A program made the translations under genes and the position numbers. From Lysobacteraceae bacterium (GTDB lineage Bacteria; Pseudomonadota; Gammaproteobacteria; Xanthomonadales; Xanthomonadaceae): a DNA stretch of 42,651 bases. Positions 18,390 to 26,611 of the stretch are shown in pieces. The number at the start of each line of letters is the position of its first letter. The stretch's first letter is position 1. The notes below the pieces were generated by a model. It had not been told where the DNA came from, did no database searches, and saw nothing but the letters and a program-made list of their open reading frames with translations. Where the stretch lies: assembly GCA_008015095.1 (NCBI GenBank), contig SSEV01000193.1, forward strand, positions 1-42,651. Direction: 5' to 3'.

Positions 18390-19310
18390 TTATTCCTCTT
18401 CGTAGATATACAACGCGCCATAGACCGCGCCGATCTCGGGGTAAGACTCGCTGGCTGGGTCGTTGATCCACATCGGCAGGATCTTGTCGACGTATGGCGG
18501 CAATGTGAATTGCTCGGTCACTGTGTTCGGGCTTTCTTCCTGGATCTGATATGAGAGTTCGGGATACAGCGGCGGCTCGTACCACTTCCCGTCCTCTGCG
18601 CCCAACAGGATGAACATGCCGCTACGGCTATCGTCGCGCGAATTAAAGCGCGCCGAACGCGTGTCGTAGAGCCGACACAGATCCCGTGGCGCGCCGGGTT
18701 TCTTCGGGAAATTACTCGATGGTGTGCTGGGCTTTGTCTTGGGGTTCAGCGTTCTGGCCTTGGTGTCGAGCTCGGCGCGCTTCACATAGCCGGTCTTGAG
18801 GTTCAGGGAGCCGTCTTTGCCGGTGAGCGCGGCTATCAACTTGTTCCATGCATCGACGATGATCGTGAACAGTTTGGCCGCGACCCCGAGAAAGCCCATG
18901 AATGCCTGCACAGTGGCGAACACCGTCGCCGGATCGACCGCTTTCGGTGCTTCTCCCGATAACGGGCGTTCGGTCGCGGTCACTCCGCTCCAGGTCGCGA
19001 GCACGCCCATGCGCGGTTTGTCCGATGGCGCGATCAGCGTGCCATCGGGACCGGGTTCGGTCAGGTCGATGGGCGTGCCTTCGCCATGGAGGTTGCCGCC
19101 ATGCGATGCGGCTTGAAAGACGAGGTTGATTTGTCCTATGCAAGGGTAATCGCGGCTCTCGGCCGTTCTCGTGCCGATATCCTCCGTCGCGCGCGTCGCG
19201 GCGCTGGTCCGCTGCGGGGCCTTGGCGATTTGTTCGCGCCATAGCGCGTTCAGCAATTCCGCTTCTTCATCGGAGAGTTGGACCGATGGTGAAGTCGTGA
19301 TCGTAGGCAT
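18390..19310 (-). CDS. Protein of unknown function, paralogue of the upstream gene
   Basis: Not recognised. 306 residues with no signal peptide. A charged N-terminal helix (LSDEEAELLNALWREQIAK), a hydrophobic stretch at about 129-162 that may be one membrane helix or a buried helix, then YVKRAELDTKARTLNP at 175-190 and TPS soon after. This last block is shared with the next gene upstream (WVSKPELDAKRRELNP), and both end in a similar hydrophobic C terminus (GALYIYEEE here, GSFFIFEASD there), so they are paralogues. The ATG follows AGGAG. It is the last gene of a three-gene minus-strand cassette convergent with the protease array. An effector, toxin or immunity role is possible but not supported by any known motif. 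Confidence 0.75.
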   Translation of the reverse strand: MPTITTSPSVQLSDEEAELLNALWREQIAKAPQRTSAATRATEDIGTRTAESRDYPCIGQINLVFQAASHGGNLHGEGTPIDLTEPGPDGTLIAPSDKPRMGVLATWSGVTATERPLSGEAPKAVDPATVFATVQAFMGFLGVAAKLFTIIVDAWNKLIAALTGKDGSLNLKTGYVKRAELDTKARTLNPKTKPSTPSSNFPKKPGAPRDLCRLYDTRSARFNSRDDSRSGMFILLGAEDGKWYEPPLYPELSYQIQEESPNTVTEQFTLPPYVDKILPMWINDPASESYPEIGAVYGALYIYEEE

Positions 19311-19354
19311 TGGGAGACTCCTGTAAGTTGTCCGGAAAGACGACGCACGAGGCG

Positions 19355-20176
19355 TCAGTCAGATGCTTCGAAGATGAAGAACGAGCCGATCAACAGGCCG
19401 TCGTTGGCCTTGTGGTCGGCGCTGATCCAGTGCAGCGCGATGGTGCGGATGTCCGGTTCCAGGCGCCATCCGCGCGAGCGCGCGCCGTCGAAGGGCGCAT
19501 TGACGACTTCCGAAACGACCCGGTCGGCGCTGTCGACGTACTGGACCGATGAGCTGCGGGTGTCGCCGCGGTAACCGATCAGTCCGAGACCCGCCTCTTC
19601 CGGATGCGGTGAGCGCAGATAACGCGCTCCGGTCGAAGGCAGAACATCGCTCGGGGTGCATGGATGCTGATCGGGATTCAGTTCCCGACGTTTCGCATCG
19701 AGTTCGGGTTTGGACACCCAGCTACTGCGTATCGTCGAGGGAGACCCATTGCCCAGCACGGCGGCGCAGAACGCTTGCAGGCTGAGTTCCAACAGATGCA
19801 CCGGGAAAGATACGAAACGGAAAAACGCCTCGAAGACCCATGACCAGGCCGGCGCGCCGTTTCCCCCGGGATGATCGGCCGGCGTCGTGACGATGCCGCT
19901 GAACTGGTGGGGGACGAGAAGTTTGCGCCGACCGGTGTCCGGGATCTGGAAGAAATTGATCCGTTTCGCTGCGGGAGAAATCACGAAATTCACGTGCATG
20001 ATCGGCCGGTAGCTGCGGCCGCGATCGAGGAGGGCTCGGTCGACAAATGCCGGGTCGATGTCCTCGGTCGTTTCGATCAGCACGATGCGGTCTAGATCAC
20101 CGCTGGTTTCGCCTCTTGGAAGATCGACGCCGATCGGAGTCGCCAGATCGACGCCGGGAAGGAAAAAACTGCCCAT
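19355..20176 (-). CDS. Protein of unknown function, paralogue of the downstream gene
   Basis: Not recognised. 273 residues from the ATG at 20176, which has GGAG nine bases ahead; an in-frame GTG at 20191 would add five residues. The first 110 residues are mixed (GVDLATPIGVDLP, IMHVNFVISPAAKRINFFQ). A hydrophobic, aromatic segment at about 111-142 (WSWVFEAFFRFVSFPVHLL) sits where the paralogue has its hydrophobic stretch, followed by the shared WVSKPELDAKRRELNP and PCTPS block, and a C terminus ending GSFFIFEASD. It starts about 20 bases after the papain-like gene ends and is followed 44 bases later by its paralogue, so the three are likely one operon. Confidence 0.75.
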   Translation of the reverse strand: MGSFFLPGVDLATPIGVDLPRGETSGDLDRIVLIETTEDIDPAFVDRALLDRGRSYRPIMHVNFVISPAAKRINFFQIPDTGRRKLLVPHQFSGIVTTPADHPGGNGAPAWSWVFEAFFRFVSFPVHLLELSLQAFCAAVLGNGSPSTIRSSWVSKPELDAKRRELNPDQHPCTPSDVLPSTGARYLRSPHPEEAGLGLIGYRGDTRSSSVQYVDSADRVVSEVVNAPFDGARSRGWRLEPDIRTIALHWISADHKANDGLLIGSFFIFEASD

Positions 20177-20194
20177 GCGGTGGCGCTCCACGGC

Positions 20195-20683
20195 TCAACC
20201 GATCGGCTCGGGCTGCCACCAGTCTCCTTCGAGCGCATCGAACCACACGCTGGGATAAGGATTGTCGCTATTCGAGGGCAGGCCGATGCCGACGCCATAG
20301 GCATCGAGCACATAGATACTGTGATTGAGGCAGTTGTTGCCGACGAAATCGTAACCGAGTGCGGTATTCGCTTCGCCCTGCGCGCGAGCTGCCTCGCTAT
20401 CGCAGCTCATGCGGTGCCGCGTGGCCATCGCTTCGCCGTAATTCAGGCCGAGCATGGCGGCCTTGAGATCATCCAGCGTCTCGAAGCGTTCGATCCATGC
20501 GCCGTTGTCGTCCGGCGCGACCACGACAGGCAGGCCGCCGTTGTTTTCCGTGCCGCCGCCGTAGTAACCCCCGTCTTCGGCCATGAAGCCCCAGCCGACA
20601 TGGCCCGCATAGCCGCCCGGCACCGGGACCGCATCGCGACGCAGGAAGACAAAAGCTTCGTATTCGTAGGCTTTACCGCCCAT
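20195..20683 (-). CDS. Probable permuted papain-fold (NlpC/P60- or LRAT-like) protein
   Basis: 162 residues from the ATG at 20683, chosen because AAGGGG lies six bases ahead; a GTG at 20704 is also in frame. AGHVGWGF with His28 comes before VGNNCLNHSIYVLDAYG with Cys118, the order (His, then NC) seen in circularly permuted NlpC/P60 and LRAT-type enzymes, which cut or transfer amide or acyl groups. His121 is also near. The fold call rests on these two motifs only. No signal peptide is visible. It is the first gene of a cassette with two paralogous unknown proteins. A peptidoglycan- or lipid-directed activity is a guess. Confidence 0.55.
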   Translation of the reverse strand: MGGKAYEYEAFVFLRRDAVPVPGGYAGHVGWGFMAEDGGYYGGGTENNGGLPVVVAPDDNGAWIERFETLDDLKAAMLGLNYGEAMATRHRMSCDSEAARAQGEANTALGYDFVGNNCLNHSIYVLDAYGVGIGLPSNSDNPYPSVWFDALEGDWWQPEPIG

Positions 20684-21150
20684 TCCATTCCCCTTTTCGC
20701 GCACTTATGCGCATCCGAGATCTTGAGTGTCTCGACCGCACGCGTTGCACGCCGGTCCCCCTGACTGTCCTGCGAATGCATCGACCGAAACAAGCGCATT
20801 CGCAGCCGCAGCATAGCCCGGTGTGCGGGAGAGGGTAAATACCCGTGGATGCTGCGACGCAACAAGGCTCGGGGCGGGAGGACAAAGCGACGTCGGCTCA
20901 TTTCGAGATTGCTGTTGTCGGTTCAGCGCCGAGAGCTATCGAAAGCCGGTGCGGTATGGAATCAATCCATTTTCACGAAGTTTTTCCTGCGCGAAGATCC
21001 GTTCGTGGTTGGATGCCGATAACCCGGCGCGGGATTCCAGTCGCGGACATGACGTCTGTGTCCGAGTCGGATCGATCGTGGTCGCGTCCGCTGGAGCGGA
21101 CAAACACTCATCGGCCACGATGCTTTGCGGCCGGATCAAGGAGGTCCGAC
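20684..21150. other. Divergent intergenic region
   Basis: About 465 bases between the papain-like gene and the decayed metallopeptidase. Open frames run through it on the plus strand but show no conserved motif and no start signal until the AAGGAGGT before 21151. Presumably holds two divergent promoters; none stands out. Confidence 0.5.
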
Positions 21151-21837
21151 ATGAAATGTCCGCTGCCGATCGCGATGATCGCGTTGTCGGTGCTCGCGCC
21201 GAAACCCGCCTTCGCGCAATTCATTTCGCCTTACTGCTATCCGATCGATCTCAATCGCCAGGCGCGCGAAATGTACGGGCCAACCGCGGCCGCCGTGACG
21301 GTCGGCACGCACCTGTGGGATTGGCGCGCGTACGTCAACGGCCAGTACTACCCGTTGGATCTGAATCACGCGGTGTCAGTGCAATACGGGCCGGACTGGT
21401 CACTTGCCGCGATCGGAGTCGGTCGGTACGACTGGGTGGCCGTGAAGATGGGGGCGCTTCCTTATTCCGTGCAGCCGGTGTTGGAGGTCGCCTCCGACGC
21501 AGCGGAAGGTGGTCGCGGTTCCGTACAGTGGCAACTCACAGAATGTCTCGCTCGGAGCGGCCGGCTCCGGACAGTTCGCGGTGGGCGCGCCACGCTCCAG
21601 CAGCGTGTCCTGTCCGAGTTCAGGCGCGCAGAATGCGAATTGCGCCGATGCCGAATATGCGATCGGCCACGAGTTGGGGCATACCTTCGGACGGGGGCAC
21701 AGCTGCGATGTCTATCCTTCGAATCCGAGCTGCGGCAATTCGATCGTGCAGGCCGGCAAGCCTTGGAACGCGATCCTGCTGCCGGGGGGACATCACCGCC
21801 TTGCTGGCGTCACCTTTTTTCCTTAGCAGGCTGTTGA
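21151..21837 (+). pseudogene. Frameshifted secreted zinc metallopeptidase (metzincin-like)
   Basis: The gene starts at an ATG with an excellent AAGGAGGT and a signal peptide (MKCPLPIAMIALSVLAPKPA, cut before QF). The first frame reads about 100 residues, with HLWDWRAYVNGQYYPLDLN. Translation must then move to the next frame between about 21445 and 21510; a GGGGG run at 21450 is a candidate site. That frame gives VAVPYSGNSQNVSLGAAGSG and then AIGHELGHTFGRGHSC, a full HExxHxxGxxH zinc site. A second shift at the GGGGGG run near 21784 would yield LPGDITALLASPFF. The 3' end runs into a family A repeat that now supplies the stop. Most likely a decayed protease next to the subtilase array. Confidence 0.75.
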
Positions 21838-21980
21838 AAACGGCTTGCTAGCGCAGCCATGGAAGACTGCGCCGACGAAGCAAGCGCGTCAACGATTGAT
21901 CCGCCGCGAGCGGGTCCGGGCATGAACCGGACTTGCGACTTGAAAAACGCGCTGGAAATGCGTTTTTCAACAAGCTGGTA
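21824..21980. mobile_element. Family A MITE-like repeat, copy 2
   Basis: 157 bases with ends TAGCAGGCTGTTGAAAA and TTTTTCAACAAGCTGGTA, an imperfect inverted repeat of about 20 bases with TA outermost. The interior shares blocks with 16546-16743. No coding capacity. The left end overlaps the 3' end of the metallopeptidase pseudogene, so insertion probably replaced that gene's own stop. Confidence 0.7.
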
Positions 21981-22065
21981 GGCGCGACGCTGGTGCTGCA
22001 AGTCCAGACGCTTGCTTTGGACTAGCAGCATGAAAAGCTTCAGGCCGAGCATTCGGCGCGACCTG

Positions 22066-22689
22066 TCAGATCCCAAGCCAGGCGGCGACGATCCGCCGAA
22101 GCTCGTCGACCCCGGTTTTGGATTCCGCAGAAAACGTCTGTGCGCTGACTCGCTCGCCAAACGTCGTGAACAGTGTTTTGCGCACAGCCTGCAAGGTGTT
22201 CGCTGCCGCGCCACGGCCCAGCTTGTCGGCCTTCGTCAGCAAAGCATGCGCCGGCAAGCCGCGGTCGACGGCATAGGCCAGCATCTGCAGATCGTAGTCT
22301 TTCAGTGGGTGGCGGATGTCCATGACGACCACCAAGCCTTTGAGCGCCTGGCGCTCGCTGAAATAGCGGCCGATAAACTGCTGCCAGTGCGCCCGCAGAT
22401 CTTGCGGGACTTTGGCGTAGCCGTAACCGGGCAGGTCGACCAGATAGCGGTGCTCAAGCGGCGGCAACTCGAAGAACACCAATTGCTGGGTCCGCCCTGG
22501 CGTCTTGGAGACGCGGGCGAGGGCGTTCTGGCGGCACAAGGTGTTGAGCGCGCTGGATTTGCCGGCATTGGAACGACCGGCGAAAGCGACTTCCGCACCG
22601 ACGTCGGGCGGCAATTGCCGGGGCGTGTGCGCGGCCAGCAAATAACGGGCGCGTGCGAAGAGATCGGGCGGAGTCGGCGGGGTGGCCAT
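22066..22689 (-). CDS. engB: Ribosome-biogenesis GTP-binding protein EngB/YsxC
   Basis: Small essential GTPase needed for assembly of the 50S ribosomal subunit. 207 residues, the usual length. The G motifs are in order: AGRSNAGKSS (P-loop, about 37-46), the TPGRTQQ switch, DLPGYGYAKVP (G3), MDIRHPLKDYD, TKADK (G4) and SAES (G5). The ATG at 22689 begins a short variable N terminus normal for the family. It is divergent from the cytochrome c gene and separated from it by a family B repeat. Assignment is firm. Confidence 0.96.
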   Translation of the reverse strand: MATPPTPPDLFARARYLLAAHTPRQLPPDVGAEVAFAGRSNAGKSSALNTLCRQNALARVSKTPGRTQQLVFFELPPLEHRYLVDLPGYGYAKVPQDLRAHWQQFIGRYFSERQALKGLVVVMDIRHPLKDYDLQMLAYAVDRGLPAHALLTKADKLGRGAAANTLQAVRKTLFTTFGERVSAQTFSAESKTGVDELRRIVAAWLGI

Positions 22690-22835
22690 CGGTATAGGAT
22701 CGCATGACCGTCCGTCCTGGCAGCTTCTCGTGGCGGGCGTGGCGAATCAACCTCGACGCCGCGAGTGCGTAAGCGATTGATTCGTCAGCGCAATCATCCA
22801 CCACTGCACAAGCAGTCTGCTTTCAATGGCGGCTA

Positions 22836-23011
22836 GGGCCTGTTAACGCGATTCGGGTGCATTGCGCGGCCATGCCGAGGGCGCGCGGCAAGGAAGAGCG
22901 AGGGCGTGGAGATCGATCCATGACCGAGCGCCGCCGCCGCGGCGCGCCCCGCGCCTGCTGGCGCACCGCTGAATTCGCAACGCAATGTCCCCGAATCGCG
23001 CTAACAAGCCC
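22836..23011. mobile_element. Family B MITE-like repeat, copy 1
   Basis: About 176 bases bounded by an inverted repeat of about 30 bases with few mismatches: the left end starts GGGCCTGTTAACGCGATTC, and the right end reads GAATCGCGCTAACAAGCCCC. The interior shares ATTGCGCGGCCATGCCGAGG and GCGCGCGGCAAGGAAG with the copy at 41234. TA precedes the left end; the right flank has diverged. No gene inside. Confidence 0.75.
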
Positions 23012-23193
23012 CAGCTCAAAAAACGGATGGATCGTACTTTTTCAAAGACCAGCCAGAATCTTGCTAGGGGTCGGTCAGTTTGACCGCCTTCGGTCCGACG
23101 ACGATAATTCGACGGTTTCGGCGCACGCGCCGAGTCCGGGGCGGACCGATTGCGTCCGCCGCCTGTCCCGCCAGTATTTGTGGAGTCTTGAGC

Positions 23194-24012
23194 ATGCGTC
23201 TTGCCCGTGCCTACGGTTTCGCCGGTTTCGCGATTCTTGCGGTGACCGCCGCCGTCATCGCCCAACCCACGGTCGCGCCGTTGCCCGAGACCGCGCCCGC
23301 GGAAGCGGTTCCCCTGGACGCCGCCGCCGCGGCTGAGCTGGCAGGCGCCAAGGGTGGCGACGCCACCGCAGGCGCCGCGAAGGCAGCGGCTTGCGCCGCA
23401 TGCCATGGCCTGGACGGCAATGCCACCGACCCCACGCTGTATCCGCGTCTGGCCGGCCAGAGCGAGCGCTACATCGCCCGCCAACTGTCCCTGTTCAAGA
23501 GCGGCGAACGCGTCAACGCGATCATGCAGCCTTTCGCCATGACCCTCAGTGCTCAGGACATGCGTGACATCGGCGCGCATTACGCCCAGCAAAAGGGCGG
23601 GGCGGGCGTGGCTGACGACGCTGCCATCACCACCGCGGACAGTCCTTACAAGGGCATGAAGTTCTATCAGGTCGGAGAAAAGCTTTATCGCAGCGGCGAC
23701 GCCGCGCGGGGCGTTCCGGCCTGCATGGCCTGCCATGGTCCCAGCGGCGCGGGCAACCCTGGCCCGGCCTACCCACGCGTCGCCGGGCAGCAAAGCTGGT
23801 TCGTGGCGCGTCGTTTGCAGGAGTACCGCGCCGGAACCACCACCGAGAAGGATCGCGCCCTCTTCGACGTCATGTCCGCGGTCGCCAAACCGCTTACCGA
23901 CGAGGAGATCCAGGCCCTTTCGAGCTATCTGCAAGGCCTGCACGATCGTCGCGACGAAGCGCCGGCCGGACAGGTTGCGGCCGGTGCCCAGGCGCCCGCT
24001 GCGGGGGGTTGA
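23194..24012 (+). CDS. Diheme cytochrome c4-type protein
   Basis: Exported electron carrier with two class I c-type hemes, 272 residues. Signal peptide about 1-23, then an Ala/Pro-rich linker. Heme 1 site C67-A-A-C70-H71 (CHGLDGN) and heme 2 site C177-M-A-C180-H181 (CHGPSG), each followed by a YPRLAGQ or YPRVAGQ motif and later a Met ligand region. A Pro/Ala/Gly-rich tail closes the protein. The ATG at 23194 has TGGAG eight bases ahead. c4 cytochromes pass electrons from the bc1 complex to terminal oxidases. A terminator follows, then two DsbA-like lipoproteins, an order seen in xanthomonads. Confidence 0.92.
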   Translation: MRLARAYGFAGFAILAVTAAVIAQPTVAPLPETAPAEAVPLDAAAAAELAGAKGGDATAGAAKAAACAACHGLDGNATDPTLYPRLAGQSERYIARQLSLFKSGERVNAIMQPFAMTLSAQDMRDIGAHYAQQKGGAGVADDAAITTADSPYKGMKFYQVGEKLYRSGDAARGVPACMACHGPSGAGNPGPAYPRVAGQQSWFVARRLQEYRAGTTTEKDRALFDVMSAVAKPLTDEEIQALSSYLQGLHDRRDEAPAGQVAAGAQAPAAGG

Positions 24013-24070
24013 TCCTCGCCGCAGAGACAGTGCGCCGACTGGCGCCGCCTGCCTCGTGGCATGAAACCCG

Positions 24071-24105
24071 ACGCCGGCACGGATACCGTCTGTGTCGGCG
24101 TTTTT
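24071..24105 (+). terminator. Rho-independent terminator after cytochrome c4
   Basis: ACGCCGGCAC at 24071-24080 pairs with GTGTCGGCGT at 24092-24101 with one G-T pair, followed by five T (24101-24105). Confidence 0.75.
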
Positions 24106-24187
24106 GCTGACGGGTCGGATGAGTTTGATTGAAGCCGATCCTTCGTCACGGTGTCACCATTCTCACTTTCGCAACAGGACTGTTCGC

Positions 24188-24823
24188 ATGATGCGTCTCT
24201 TTCTCTGGTTGTCCTTGCTGGTCATGCCGCTGAGCGCCTGCGGTCAGTCGCAGTCCGCCCCGCAGCCGGGCACCGATTACGAAGTGTTGCCCCAGGGGCA
24301 GCGCTGGCAGCCGAAGTCGAACAAGATCGAAGTCGTCGAAGTCTTCGCCTACTGGTGCCCGCATTGCGCCGACTTCCAGCCGATGGTCGATGCCTGGAAG
24401 AAAAAGATGCCCGCTGGCGTGACGTTCCATTACGTGCCGGCGGCATTCGATCCCGAAGATGTCTATGCGCGCGCCTATTTCGCCGCGGAAATCGCCGACG
24501 CCGTGCCGAAGACGCATAGTGCGCTGTTCACCGCGATGCACGAACTGGGCAGCGTGCCGATGCGCAACGCCACCATTGACGAACTCGGAACCTATTTCGC
24601 GGAGCGTGGTCTCAACCGCGAGCGGATGGTCGGGCTGATGCGCTCGAAAGACGTCGATGCCCGGATGCAGCGGGCGCGCGAGTTTATGAAAGCCAACCAG
24701 GTCCGCGGTACGCCTGCGGTGATCGTCAACGGCAAATACCTGATCAAGGGGCGTTCGCTCGAAGAGCGGATGCGGATCCTCGATGCGGTGATCGCGCAGG
24801 AGCGCGCCGCCGGCAAACGCTGA
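24188..24823 (+). CDS. dsbA: DsbA-like thiol:disulfide oxidoreductase, lipoprotein (1)
   Basis: Periplasmic disulfide-forming oxidoreductase of 211 residues. The N terminus is a lipoprotein signal with lipobox LSAC and Cys18 as the probable lipid-anchored residue. The thioredoxin-fold active site is C57-P-H-C60 in YWCPHCADFQ, identical to E. coli DsbA, and GTPAVIVNGKY contains the cis-proline. ATG at 24188 (another ATG follows directly). Probably transcribed with the second DsbA-like gene 51 bases downstream. Membrane anchoring rather than free periplasmic location is inferred from the lipobox. Confidence 0.93.
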   Translation: MMRLFLWLSLLVMPLSACGQSQSAPQPGTDYEVLPQGQRWQPKSNKIEVVEVFAYWCPHCADFQPMVDAWKKKMPAGVTFHYVPAAFDPEDVYARAYFAAEIADAVPKTHSALFTAMHELGSVPMRNATIDELGTYFAERGLNRERMVGLMRSKDVDARMQRAREFMKANQVRGTPAVIVNGKYLIKGRSLEERMRILDAVIAQERAAGKR

Positions 24824-24874
24824 TTCGCGTGACCATCGCGGCGGACTGACGCAATTCTTCAGGAGACCATACAG

Positions 24875-25720
24875 ATGAAGCGATACATGATGTTCGCGCT
24901 GCTCGCGGCGACGGTTGCGGTCATGGCCGCCGGTTGCGACCGCAAGACCGAGGAAACGCCTGCGCAGCCGGCGGCGGGCGATACCGCGGTGACCAGCGAT
25001 GCCGAATTGATGGCGGCGGCGGAAGCCGCCGCGAAAGCCTCGGCCGATCCTGCGTCCGCGGCAAGCGGGCAGCCCGAGCCCATGGATGCGCCGCCGCCGC
25101 CGACAGATGCGCCGGCCGCGACCGGCGCGGTGCCAGGCCTGACCCTCGGGACCGACTACAAGATCATTCCCAACGGGCAGCCGTTCGAACCGCTCAACGG
25201 CAAGATCGAAGTGGTCGAAGTGTTCAATTTCGTCTGCCCGGCCTGCGCATCCTTCCAACCGCTGGTGGTGAGCTGGAAGAAGCGGTTGCCGCCCGACGTG
25301 CGTTTTACCTATGTGCCTGCGGCCTTCGGCGGCAACTGGGACCAGTTCGTCCGCAGCTACTACGCCGCGCAGACCATGGGCATCGCCGAGAAAGCCCATG
25401 AAAAGACTTACGACGCGATCCATCTCGAAGACAAGCTTAAAGGCGAGCGCGGCGAGGACAGCGACGCCGCGATCGCTGCGTTCTACAGCCAGTTCGGGGT
25501 CGACGCCAAACAGTTCGCGGGCAATATGCGTAGTTTCGCGGTCACCGGTAAGTACAACAAAGCCCGGCAGTACATCATCAGCGCAGGCGTCAACAGCACG
25601 CCTACGGTGATCGTCAACGGCAAATACAAGGTGGAAGGCCGTTCGTTCGAGGATAAGGTCCGGATCGCCGACATCCTCATTGCTCACGAGCGCGGGCAGG
25701 GCGCGTCGGCGACGCCTTGA
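24875..25720 (+). CDS. DsbA-like thiol:disulfide oxidoreductase, lipoprotein (2)
   Basis: 281 residues. Lipoprotein signal with lipobox AAGC (Cys21), then an Ala/Pro/Asp-rich spacer at about 22-88 that would lift the domain off the membrane. Active site C121-P-A-C124 in FVCPACASFQ, not the CPHC of its neighbour; the cis-proline motif STPTVIVNGKY is present. The CPAC pair should give a different redox potential. Close homology to the preceding gene (shared EVVEVF, VPAAF, VNGKY) points to tandem duplication. The ATG follows AGGAG. It may have a distinct partner or act as reductase or isomerase. Confidence 0.92.
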   Translation: MKRYMMFALLAATVAVMAAGCDRKTEETPAQPAAGDTAVTSDAELMAAAEAAAKASADPASAASGQPEPMDAPPPPTDAPAATGAVPGLTLGTDYKIIPNGQPFEPLNGKIEVVEVFNFVCPACASFQPLVVSWKKRLPPDVRFTYVPAAFGGNWDQFVRSYYAAQTMGIAEKAHEKTYDAIHLEDKLKGERGEDSDAAIAAFYSQFGVDAKQFAGNMRSFAVTGKYNKARQYIISAGVNSTPTVIVNGKYKVEGRSFEDKVRIADILIAHERGQGASATP

Positions 25721-25742
25721 GTCGCCGAGGCTCGGGGCCGGA

Positions 25743-26525
25743 ATGGATTCGCGGATGGCGGAGACGTCGACGACGCGGCGGCTGCGGCTGCTGAGCGCCA
25801 ATATCCAGGCCGGCACCAGCACGCGACGGTATAGCGACTACGCGACCCGCAGTTGGTCGCACGTGTTGCCCGTGGGCAACAAACGCGCCGCCCTCGACAC
25901 CATCGCCGAACTGGCGGCGCAATACGACATCGTCGGCTTGCAGGAAAGCGATCCCGGCAGTTGGCGTTCGGGTTTCACCAATCAGACCCATTACCTCGCC
26001 GAGCGCGCGGGCTTCGACTATTGGAGCCATCAGCCCAATCGCCGGGTCGGGATCGTCGCTTCCAGCGCCAACGCCCTGCTTTCGCGGATGGAGCCGGTCG
26101 AAGTCAGCGACTATCCCTTGCCGGGGCGTATTCCGGGGCGCGGCGTATTGATTGCGCGCTTCGGTCGGGGGGTGGGCAGTCTCACGGTCGCCGTCGCGCA
26201 TCTCTCGCTCGGCGCCGGTTCGCGCAAATCCCAGCTGGCCTTCATCGGCGAGTTGCTGCAAGACCATCCGCATAGCGTGCTGATGGGCGACTTCAACTGC
26301 ACCCCCGAGCATCCGGAGATGTCGGTGCTGTTCCAACGCACTCGGCTGCAGCCGCCGAGCGAGGCCGTGCACACCTTCCCCAGCTGGCGTCCGCAGCGCG
26401 CCATCGACCACATTTTGGTCAGCGATGGTCTGGCCTGCGCAGGGATGCGGGCATTGCCGGCAGCCTGGTCCGACCATCTGGCCCTATCCCTGGAGCTGGA
26501 GGTTCCGGCCTTCGCGCTGGCCTGA
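25743..26525 (+). CDS. Endonuclease/exonuclease/phosphatase (EEP) family hydrolase
   Basis: Metal-dependent hydrolase of the DNase I/AP-endonuclease/phosphatase fold, 260 residues. Motifs in order: LLSANIQAG, VGLQESDPGSW (metal-binding Glu), VAVAHLSLG, LMGDFNCTPEHPE (catalytic Asp and Asn), IDHILVS and WSDHLALSLEL (catalytic His). No signal peptide, so cytoplasmic. The ribosome binding site is weak; an ATG 12 bases on is an alternative start. The gene begins about 20 bases after the second dsbA-like gene and may be transcribed with it. Substrate (nucleic acid or phosphoester) cannot be told. Confidence 0.88.
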   Translation: MDSRMAETSTTRRLRLLSANIQAGTSTRRYSDYATRSWSHVLPVGNKRAALDTIAELAAQYDIVGLQESDPGSWRSGFTNQTHYLAERAGFDYWSHQPNRRVGIVASSANALLSRMEPVEVSDYPLPGRIPGRGVLIARFGRGVGSLTVAVAHLSLGAGSRKSQLAFIGELLQDHPHSVLMGDFNCTPEHPEMSVLFQRTRLQPPSEAVHTFPSWRPQRAIDHILVSDGLACAGMRALPAAWSDHLALSLELEVPAFALA

Positions 26526-26562
26526 GCGCGGTAGCGCGCCGGGACGCGTCTGAGCGGCGATG

Positions 26563-26576
26563 TTGATCTGAGTCAA
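26563..26576 (+). promoter_or_regulatory. FNR/Anr box upstream of hemN
   Basis: TTGATCTGAGTCAA matches the FNR/Anr consensus TTGATNNNNATCAA at nine of ten defined positions. Its centre is about 42 bases before the hemN ATG. A TACCCT at 26599-26604 fits the -10 for activation at -41.5. The anr gene itself lies downstream. Confidence 0.75.
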
Positions 26577-26611
26577 GGTCGCGCGCCCCGCCGCTGCCTA
26601 CCCTGCGGCAC

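Noticed and set aside
22843..23943. 366-residue minus-strand frame opposite cytochrome c4
   Set aside because: Antisense to a certain gene and runs through the family B repeat.
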